NCBI RefSeq assembly: GCF_035989285.1
Contig: NZ_CP108513.1
Coordinates: 2,170,001-2,234,000 of the forward strand
Length of the DNA: 64,000 bases
Source: Streptomyces sp. NBC_01235
GTDB taxonomy: Bacteria; Actinomycetota; Actinomycetes; Streptomycetales; Streptomycetaceae
Reading direction: 5' to 3'
Positions 38,772-44,728 of this stretch are shown one piece after another. The first letter of the stretch is position 1. Every line of letters begins with the position of its first letter. The translations under genes and the position numbers were made by a program. Below the pieces are notes generated by a model. It was not told where the DNA came from, made no database searches, and was given only the letters and a program-made list of their open reading frames with translations.

Positions 38772-39430
38772 AAGTGCGGGCGACGACTCCGCGGACCAGG
38801 CAGACCTTCGGCCAATCGATCAACGCCGTGAGTGGAACCGGTCAGAGGGGCAGCCCTTTCCGGACCGGCCCAGGAGCATCAGCGGTTGGAGTACGCCGCC
38901 AGGCCGGTCCACACTTGGTCGCCCGCGCAGAACCGAATGCGAGGCCGAAACCCGGTGCTCCGTGCCGCGGGCCGCCCTGTCGGCGTACGTCCGCCCCCAT
39001 GGCTTCACCGCGCCCGGCGATCAGCCCTGTTGGTACACACGTCGCGCAGGCCCATACAGTGAGTGCCAGCAGATTCCCGGGTCCCTGGAGGGACGCCTGC
39101 GGGCGCCCGTCCACCAAGCGAGCAGGAACGCAGCCGGCACCGGACCGCCACCCACACCGTGCGAGTCATGTCCGACGGATACTGCTGAACACGTTCCGAG
39201 CGATCGGCTGCGTTTCCGAACCGGTGGGCGACACAATCACACGACGGCGCAACCGAGTTGACCGCATACCGGGGACCATCACCCGGGCGCCCCACTCACC
39301 AGCACCACAAACCCTGCAACTCGCACACCGGGCCGCATGCCCTTGACAGGCCCAGCCCTCATGGGCGCGGGAACCACCTGTGCCGGGCCCTCCGCTGGGC
39401 GGATGCACCTCCAGCACCTCAGTCAGGTGC
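38772..39430. other. about 660 bp without a recognisable gene
   Basis: Several open frames cross this interval, but none has a ribosome binding site together with a known domain, and their composition is arginine- and proline-rich as expected of frame shadows. It precedes a LysR remnant and probably consists of decayed sequence. Confidence 0.4.
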
Positions 39431-39655
39431 ACACCATCTCTTGCGCTCGTACGAGCCGGGCTCGGCGTCTCCCTGGTCCCGGCGGCGGCCATGCGTCCGC
39501 ACTTCGACGGCGTGGTCGTCCGTCCGGCAACCGGGGTGGTAGTCAACCCTATTGAGCTGCACCTTGCGTGGCGCAGGAACAACGACAACCCCGCCCTCAC
39601 CGCACTGATCGCAGCCATCCTGCCGCCTGCTCGAGACATTGCGGACTGGCCGGGT
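39431..39655 (+). pseudogene. C-terminal remnant of a LysR-family regulator
   Basis: One frame reads TPSLALVRAGLGVSLVPAAA, then FDGVVVRPATGV and IELHLAWRRNNDNPALTALI. This is the end of a LysR effector domain (A-x-G-L-G-V-x-L-V-P ... P-x-E-L-x-L-A-W-R-x-x-x-x-N-P-A-L). The DNA-binding domain and most of the effector domain are absent, and the frame runs on past the normal end. Confidence 0.55.
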
Positions 39656-39887
39656 CAGGTTCGGGTGATCAGCTCGATCTCGTGCAGCACTTGGCCAAGC
39701 TTGTTGATCGCCCTGGCCGGAAGGCCGACAACGAAGCGCACCGGATGGTCATGGGCATCGGACCGGGGCTTGGCAGGCAATCGGCCGAGATGGCCGCGGA
39801 AGTCCTGGGCGTACTGCCCTGTGACCAGGGGACCCGTCCCGAGTAGTGGACACCTCTGAGCCTGGCGCCGCCAGGGGCCGGGGAGGA

Positions 39888-40039
39888 GAGCCCGAACAGC
39901 ACCGCCTCCATCTGCGCTGTGAACAAGTCAAGCCGGTCGGATCGCGGACGTGCGCGTCACCCACGATGACATCCGCGACCCCGGCCACCAGGAACAACAA
40001 GAACAGCGGCTGCCGGCGCCGACGCACGGCATGGTCCAC
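39888..40039 (-). pseudogene. remnant of a second copy of the MFS transporter N-terminus
   Basis: In the - orientation this reads VDHAVRRRRQPLFLLFLVAG, then after frameshifts MSSWVTRTSAIRP and AQMEAVLFGLSS. The intact MFS gene at 42.2-43.4 kb begins MDQAVRRRRHALFLLFLLAG, MSSWVTRTPAIRD, then HMGLVLFGLSL. The nucleotide similarity covers roughly 150 bp of coding sequence and appears to continue into the leader. Frameshifts, an in-frame stop and an ATG-to-GTG change mark it as dead. Confidence 0.65.
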
Positions 40040-40130
40040 GAGAGAGCTTCTCCGTGCGAGCGGGGACGACTGACGGTTCGGGCATCGGCGCCCGCCCGGA
40101 GTGGACCGATACACACCCGTTCATCTGAGG

Positions 40131-40143
40131 GAGAAAGCGCTTA
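40131..40143. promoter_or_regulatory. LacI-type half-palindrome upstream of the MFS remnant
   Basis: GAGAAAGCGCTTA contains the symmetric core AGCGCT with a GAAAGCGCT half. A related element lies at the same relative place upstream of the intact MFS gene (43.53 kb). The form resembles LacI/CcpA-type operators. Confidence 0.35.
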
Positions 40144-40176
40144 TGAACCAACCGCCTCGTCGCGCCGCACCATTGG

Positions 40177-41100
40177 TCAGCCGATCTCAAGCACGATCTT
40201 GCCTCGGACCTGTCCGGTCTGGCTGAGGCGGAAGGCGTCGGCGGCCTCTGCCAAGGGCAGCACGCGGTCGATGTGCACGGTGAGCTTGCCGGCGTCTGCG
40301 AGGCTCGCGAGGGCGGCGAGGTCCGAGGGATCGGGCTGGGTCCATACCTGGTGTCCGCCGCGCTGAGTCACCTCGGGGTCAACGATCGAGGCGACCCGGG
40401 AGGGGTCCTTCAGCAGTTCCTGGGAGACAGCCACGGCGTCACCACCCACGCAGTCCACGGCGGCGTCCACACCCTCGGGAGCCAGTTCCCGCACGCGCTC
40501 GGCCAGGCCATCGCCGTAGACGACGGGTTCGGCGCCCAGGGAGCGCAGGAACTCGTGGTTGCGTTCGCTGGCCGTACCGATGACCCGCGCGCCCCTGGCC
40601 ACAGCAATCTGCACGGCCACGGAACCGACACCGCCGGCCGCAGCGTGCACCAGGACCGTCTCCCCCGACCGGGCACCCACCCGGGACAGCGACTGCAGCG
40701 CGGTGAGCCCGACGAGCGGGAGGCCGGCCGCCTGCTGCCAGGTCAGCGACGCGGGCTTGCGCGCGAGGGTGTGCACAGGTGCGGCGACGAGTTCAGCGTA
40801 GGTGCCGTACTGCACCTGCTCCGTGCGGACGTAGCCGAAAACCTCGTCACCGACGGAGAAGTCTGTGACGCCAGGCCCGATGGCCTCGATCACGCCCGCG
40901 ACGTCGAAGCCCGGCACCAGCGGAAGGCTGACCTCGAGGATCGAGTTGAGGTGGCCGGCGACGACGTGCCAGTCGACCGGGTTGACCCCCGCGGCCTTCA
41001 CCCGTATCAGCACCGATCCGGCACCGGGCTCCGGCTTGTCGATCTCCATCAGCTCCAGGGCCTCAGGGCCGCCGTAGCGCCGGGCGACAACCGCTCGCAT
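40177..41100 (-). CDS. NADPH:quinone oxidoreductase-like MDR enzyme (zinc-free type)
   Basis: The 307-residue medium-chain dehydrogenase starts MRAVVARRYGGPEALELM, with AGVNPVDWHVVAGHL and the cofactor motif HAAAGGVGSVAVQIAVARGA. It lacks the four structural-zinc cysteines, pointing to the quinone/enone-reductase branch. AGAGG lies before the ATG at 41100. It is divergent from a MerR gene, and a MerR-type dyad lies within the elongated spacer of its promoter. Induction by an electrophile or quinone is therefore likely. Confidence 0.9.
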   Translation of the reverse strand: MRAVVARRYGGPEALELMEIDKPEPGAGSVLIRVKAAGVNPVDWHVVAGHLNSILEVSLPLVPGFDVAGVIEAIGPGVTDFSVGDEVFGYVRTEQVQYGTYAELVAAPVHTLARKPASLTWQQAAGLPLVGLTALQSLSRVGARSGETVLVHAAAGGVGSVAVQIAVARGARVIGTASERNHEFLRSLGAEPVVYGDGLAERVRELAPEGVDAAVDCVGGDAVAVSQELLKDPSRVASIVDPEVTQRGGHQVWTQPDPSDLAALASLADAGKLTVHIDRVLPLAEAADAFRLSQTGQVRGKIVLEIG

Positions 41101-41164
41101 ACGCCTCTCACCATTCCTCTTGATCCATGACGCCCGGGGATCGGGCACGACCGTTACGCTAGAA

Positions 41165-41182
41165 CCTCACATTGGTGTCAGG
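41165..41182. promoter_or_regulatory. MerR-type operator between oxidoreductase and MerR genes
   Basis: On the - strand CCTGACACCAATGTGAGG is an 18-bp imperfect dyad (CCT-x-ACA ... TGT-x-AGG). It lies between a TTGCCC -35-like box and a CTAGCG -10-like box about 19 bases apart. The long spacer with a centred dyad is the hallmark of MerR-activated promoters. Confidence 0.6.
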
Positions 41183-41220
41183 GGCAAGGCCCGTGTCGAG
41201 GGTCACAAGCTGGGGGCGAC

Positions 41221-41598
41221 ATGCGGATCGGCGAGCTGGCGTCACGTTCCGGCGTCAGCGTCCGCTCCCTGCGTTACTACGAGGAGCAGGGTCTGCTCAC
41301 CAGCACCCGCAGTGCCAGCGGACAGAGGCACTACACGGACATCGACGTGGAGCGGGTCGAATTCGTCCAACGGTTGTTCGCGGGCGGGCTGTCCAGCCGT
41401 ACGATCGCGGAACTGCTGCCGTGCGTCGACGCACCCAGTGAGAGAAACTCCGACGCCGCGCTGGAGCGCATGGAGCAGGAGCATGACCGGTTGACCCGGC
41501 ACATCGCCGACCTCGTGCGCACCCGGGACGCGCTCGACGCGCTGATGACCAGTGCCCGAGCCCATCGCGAGGCGCTGCGAGCCGCAGCGGTCGACTGA
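41221..41598 (+). CDS. MerR-family transcriptional regulator
   Basis: The 125-residue protein has the MerR winged helix MRIGELASRSGVSVRSLRYY then EEQGLLTSTRS and YTDIDVERVEFVQ. A long dimerisation helix follows (LERMEQEHDRLTRHIADLVR). It has no metal-binding cysteine cluster, since C67 is alone, so it probably senses an organic or redox signal. It is divergent from the quinone-oxidoreductase-like gene, its evident target. Confidence 0.9.
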   Translation: MRIGELASRSGVSVRSLRYYEEQGLLTSTRSASGQRHYTDIDVERVEFVQRLFAGGLSSRTIAELLPCVDAPSERNSDAALERMEQEHDRLTRHIADLVRTRDALDALMTSARAHREALRAAAVD

Positions 41599-41626
41599 CT
41601 TGCGGCGCCGGACGCGACAACGGTCC

Positions 41627-41846
41627 TCACGCCCCCGCGCCGGGGCCGCCCATTCGTCGTGGGGCCTCTGCCGCGCCCCCTTCCTCGATCCGGCGCACCG
41701 CGACCTGCAGGTCATCCAGGTGACGACGTGCCACTTCCTGTGCGGACATGACTGTCCTGCGCCAGGTCACGTTGACGCACCCCAGCACCTCCCCGTTCAC
41801 ACGGATCGGAACGGCGATCGAGTTGCGGCCGTCGAAGTCGTACTCC
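41627..41846 (-). pseudogene. C-terminal remnant of an IclR-family regulator
   Basis: On the - strand the sequence reads EYDFDGRNSIAVPIRVNGEV, LGCVNVTWRRTV and SAQEVARRHLDDLQVAVRRI up to a proper stop. This is the end of an IclR effector domain. Everything before EYDFDG, including the DNA-binding domain, is gone. The break point coincides with the beginning of a BioY fragment on the other strand. Confidence 0.6.
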
Positions 41847-42118
41847 GTGGCTTCGTCCTCGCCACCGCCCTCGTCGGCGAACTCGCCCGCCGCGGCAACG
41901 ACCGCGGCATCCTGGGGACCATGGGGCTGATGACCCTGGGCAACGCCGTCATCTACCTGGCCGGAACAGCGCGGCTGACCATGGACCTGCACCTCGGCGC
42001 CCAGCGCGCCATCGCCCTGGGCGTCACCCCGTTCCTCGTCACCGACGTGCTCAAAACCACCCTGGCGGCAGGACTGCTGCCGCTCGCCTGGCGAGGCGTG
42101 GCGTACCTGCGGCGCTGA
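41847..42118 (+). pseudogene. bioY: C-terminal remnant of the biotin transporter BioY
   Basis: The + frame reads VLRGFVLATALVGELARRGN, then GILGTMGLMTLGNAVIYLAG, ALGVTPFLVTDVLKTTLAAG and LLPLAWR, ending at a stop at 42116-42118. These are the last membrane segments of BioY, the substrate-binding unit of the biotin ECF transporter. The first half is missing. Its 5' break abuts the IclR break, as if one deletion removed the divergent start regions of both genes. Confidence 0.6.
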
Positions 42119-42152
42119 AGGACTTCGCCCTCCGGCGTCGGCGCGTGCGTGC

Positions 42153-42173
42153 CACCGTGCGGTGAGCACGGTG
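42153..42173 (-). terminator. stem-loop after the MFS transporter
   Basis: CACCGTGC, loop GGTGA, GCACGGTG. It is an 8-bp perfect stem, 12 bases beyond the MFS stop on the - strand. Confidence 0.6.
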
Positions 42174-42184
42174 TCGCCCGTGGT

Positions 42185-43432
42185 CTACGCCGAGCCCACG
42201 TCGTCGGCCGTGGCGGGTACGTCGGCATCGACGGCGCGCCTCCCGGCCGAGCCCCCGGTGTGGGCCCCGGTCTCCACCGCAGGGGCCAGGAAGGCGGCGC
42301 ATACGACACAGGCCAGAACGACGAGCATGGCGGGGCGCAGGCCGACGTGGCCGCCGAGAAAGCCGAGTCCGGGCGGTCCGACGAGAAAGGCGACGTAGCC
42401 GATGACGGCGACCAGACTGACCCGGGCCGTCTGGTCCGGTCCGGATTCCCCCGCGGCCGAGAGCGCGAGAGGAAAGCCGAGCGAGGCGCCCAGCCCCCAG
42501 AGCAGTACGGCGGCTCCGGCCAGGACAGCGTTGTCAGAGACGATGACGATGAGCAGGCCGAGCGCACCGGAGAGGGCGCTGGCGCGGACGACGACTGTGC
42601 GGCCGAAACGGTCGAGGAAGAAAGTGCCGCCAAAGCGGCCCAGCGTCATCGCGGCGGCGAAACCTGCGTACACGAGGGAGCCCGCTGTGGCGTCCATGCC
42701 GTGTCCGTCGACCATCAGCAGCGGCAGCCAGTCGTTGGCCGACCCCTCGGCTAACGCCATGGCCAGCACGATTGCGCCGATGAGCACAAGCCTCCCGTCC
42801 TTCCACACCGCCGGGCGCCGCTTGCCCACGTCGGCCTCGTGCGGCTCTTCGGGGGCGGCACGGCCGGTGCCCTCCGGGATGGCGCGTGCCGCGTAGACGA
42901 GGAGTCCAGCGGCGAGCAGGACGATCGCCGCCAGGTGCCAGTGCACCGGTACGCCGGCCGCCGTCGCCGCCATGCCCGCCCCGGCGCCCAGCACCGTGCC
43001 CAGGCTGAAGCAGCCGTGCAGCGCGGGCAGCGTGGTCCTGCCGCCGATCCGCTCGACATCCGTGCCGTCGACGTTCACCGCGACGTCGCCGACGCCCAGC
43101 CCGGCGCCGAAGGCGCACAGGCCCGCGGTCACCATCGGCGCCGAAGCGGAGGCGCTCCCCCAGCAGATCGCGGCCATCCCCGCGATGAGGACCCATGTCC
43201 CCCAGACGATGATGGGACGCGTCCCGAACCTGGACACCAGCCGCCCCGAGCAAGAGATGCCCGCCATCGAGCCGAGCGACAGCCCGAACAGCACCAGTCC
43301 CATGTGCGCGGTGGAGAGTTCCAGCCGGTCGCGGATCGCGGGCGTACGGGTCACCCATGAGGACATGGCGATCCCGGCCAGAAGGAAGAGCAGGAACAGC
43401 GCGTGACGCCGCCGACGCACGGCCTGGTCCAT
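42185..43432 (-). CDS. MFS transporter, YbjJ-like
   Basis: The 415-residue membrane protein has about 12 hydrophobic segments. The opening RRRRHALFLLFLLAGIAMSS, then WVTRTPAIRDRLELS and LFGLSLGSMAG, resembles YbjJ-type MFS proteins. The family charge motif appears as RLVSRFGTRP. Substrate is unknown; small sugars, acids or drugs are possible. The ATG at 43432 has GGAGAAG eight bases upstream. A LacI-type element lies about 100 bases upstream, and a decayed copy of this gene's start lies 3.4 kb to the left. Confidence 0.88.
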   Translation of the reverse strand: MDQAVRRRRHALFLLFLLAGIAMSSWVTRTPAIRDRLELSTAHMGLVLFGLSLGSMAGISCSGRLVSRFGTRPIIVWGTWVLIAGMAAICWGSASASAPMVTAGLCAFGAGLGVGDVAVNVDGTDVERIGGRTTLPALHGCFSLGTVLGAGAGMAATAAGVPVHWHLAAIVLLAAGLLVYAARAIPEGTGRAAPEEPHEADVGKRRPAVWKDGRLVLIGAIVLAMALAEGSANDWLPLLMVDGHGMDATAGSLVYAGFAAAMTLGRFGGTFFLDRFGRTVVVRASALSGALGLLIVIVSDNAVLAGAAVLLWGLGASLGFPLALSAAGESGPDQTARVSLVAVIGYVAFLVGPPGLGFLGGHVGLRPAMLVVLACVVCAAFLAPAVETGAHTGGSAGRRAVDADVPATADDVGSA

Positions 43433-43525
43433 GAGAACACTTCTCCGTCCGACGCGGGGCAGTTCCCGGCTGGGCCTCGACACCACCCCCGGCCGGGATA
43501 AATGTACATGCCATTTCATCATGAC

Positions 43526-43539
43526 AGAGAGCGCTTTCA
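43526..43539. promoter_or_regulatory. LacI-type palindrome upstream of the MFS transporter
   Basis: The string AGAGAGCGCTTTCA has core AGCGCT and the half GAAAGCGCT on the - strand. It overlaps the likely promoter region of the MFS gene and is shared with its dead copy. No LacI-family gene is in this window. Confidence 0.4.
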
Positions 43540-43557
43540 ATGTTGAGGTGCAGCGCT

Positions 43558-43953
43558 CTACGAGGCGGATCCGCCCGCGCCCTCCACAGGCGGATCCAAG
43601 CGCGTGTAGGCGTGCACGCGGCTCTCCAACCCCCGCGGATTCGGAGCGTAGACGGCCACCATGCGGGCGTACTCCGGTGCCCAGTAGCGGCCGATGCTTC
43701 CGGCCGGCACCCGGACGACGTCGCCCGTGACGGCCTCGACGGTCTCACCGTCACAGGCGACGAACAGGTGCCCTTCCAGCACGTAGTTGAACTCGTCGTG
43801 CGGGTGCTCGTCCGTCCATGACTCGCCCCGCAGTTCCCACTCCATCAGGGCGACTCCTGGCCGAGGACCCTCGCCCGGGGGCACGAAGGCGTGGCCTTGG
43901 GGCCGCCCTTCCCGGCGAACGAGGGGACTGGAGGGGTACTTGTGCGGCGCCAT
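43558..43953 (-). CDS. cupin-domain protein
   Basis: The 131-residue protein has a single cupin barrel. Motif 1 is WTDEHPHDEFNYVLEGHLFV (its histidines and Glu/Asp are candidate metal ligands) and motif 2 is VRVPAGSIGRYWAPEYARM, where the usual histidine is not evident. It could be a small metal-dependent isomerase/dioxygenase or a sensor. The ATG lies 11 bases after the TetR stop, so it is cotranscribed with that regulator behind the operator pair at 44.66-44.72 kb. Confidence 0.82.
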   Translation of the reverse strand: MAPHKYPSSPLVRREGRPQGHAFVPPGEGPRPGVALMEWELRGESWTDEHPHDEFNYVLEGHLFVACDGETVEAVTGDVVRVPAGSIGRYWAPEYARMVAVYAPNPRGLESRVHAYTRLDPPVEGAGGSAS

Positions 43954-43964
43954 CGTCTGTCCCT

Positions 43965-44615
43965 TCAGTCCTTGGCGAGTTCCAGCAGGGCGAGGGTGGC
44001 CCTGTTCGCTTTCTCGGCCAGCGGTGCGAGCGACCGTCGCTTGCCGTCCCACATGGCCCAGCGGTTCGCGCCTTCGAGGACCGTCATGACGAGCTTGACC
44101 TGCTGGACCGAGGCGCCGAAACCCATGTCCTCGGCCGCGGCGCGGTAGAGCGCCTCGTACAGATCGACCCAGGCGTCGACTTCGTGGCGGAGCGTCGGCG
44201 GCAGGAAGTGGACGACCTGGTCGGTCGCCACCAGCAGGTCCCACAGGTTGCTCTCGGGAAGCTCGATCTGTCGGGTCAGGTGCACGTGCACCATCCGGCG
44301 CCAGCCCTCCCCGGCGTCCGTGATCCCTCGCACCTCGTCGAGTACTGCGGCACCGAACTTGTAGAAGTGCCAGCGAAGGGACTCGGCCACGATCTCGTCG
44401 CGGCCGTCCGGGAAGTGGTTGTACAGGCTCGGGGCCTTGATGGACATCTCCTTGGCGATCATCCGCATGGTGACCGAGTTGAAGCCGTTCTCGGTGGCCA
44501 GCCGGAGGAACGCCTCCAGGATCGCCCGCCGAGAGGCGCTCTGCCGACTCCAGTCGAGCTCGCTGAGATGCTTGTCGAACTCCTCGACCGCGCGGGGCCA
44601 CCGCTCCTCGGCCAC
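43965..44615 (-). CDS. TetR-family regulator, probable master of the 43.5-58.8 kb cluster
   Basis: I start at the GTG (44615) because AAGGAGG stands five bases before it; an ATG seven codons upstream has no such site. The 216-residue protein has an N-terminal helix-turn-helix (ASRRAILEAFLRLATENGFN, SVTMRMIAKEMSIKAPSLYN, HFPDGRDEI) and a helical ligand domain. Two copies of a 20-bp semi-palindrome lie between it and the divergent FAD/Fe-S oxidase gene. Two further copies lie upstream of the 2-hydroxyacid dehydrogenase/LysR pair and of the reductase-flavodoxin-P450 operon. Control of all of them is a strong inference; the ligand is unknown. Confidence 0.9.
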   Translation of the reverse strand: MAEERWPRAVEEFDKHLSELDWSRQSASRRAILEAFLRLATENGFNSVTMRMIAKEMSIKAPSLYNHFPDGRDEIVAESLRWHFYKFGAAVLDEVRGITDAGEGWRRMVHVHLTRQIELPESNLWDLLVATDQVVHFLPPTLRHEVDAWVDLYEALYRAAAEDMGFGASVQQVKLVMTVLEGANRWAMWDGKRRSLAPLAEKANRATLALLELAKD

Positions 44616-44658
44616 TGACTCCTCCTTCGCCCGCATGCACCGCCGTGCGGCGCAGGAA

Positions 44659-44678
44659 ACTACCTTACGTTAGTCAGG
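44659..44678. promoter_or_regulatory. regulon operator, copy 1
   Basis: ACTACCTTACGTTAGTCAGG. It matches copy 2 in its first 19 bases except at two positions and is 43 bases from it on the same strand. It lies 44 bases upstream of the TetR start codon. Confidence 0.65.
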
Positions 44679-44701
44679 ATCAACGACGCCGCACTAGCGA
44701 A

Positions 44702-44721
44702 GCTACCTTACGTTAGTTAGC
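44702..44721. promoter_or_regulatory. regulon operator, copy 2
   Basis: GCTACCTTACGTTAGTTAGC is a near-perfect palindrome (8 of 10 pairs). It ends seven bases before the FAD/Fe-S oxidase start codon, so a bound repressor would cover the transcription start. Confidence 0.7.
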
Positions 44722-44728
44722 CTGAGGC

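Noticed and set aside
39568..39846. Possible small gene downstream of the LysR remnant
   Set aside because: The segment DQLDLVQHLAKLVDRPGRK looks helical but has no start signal and no family I can name. It may be decayed coding DNA.
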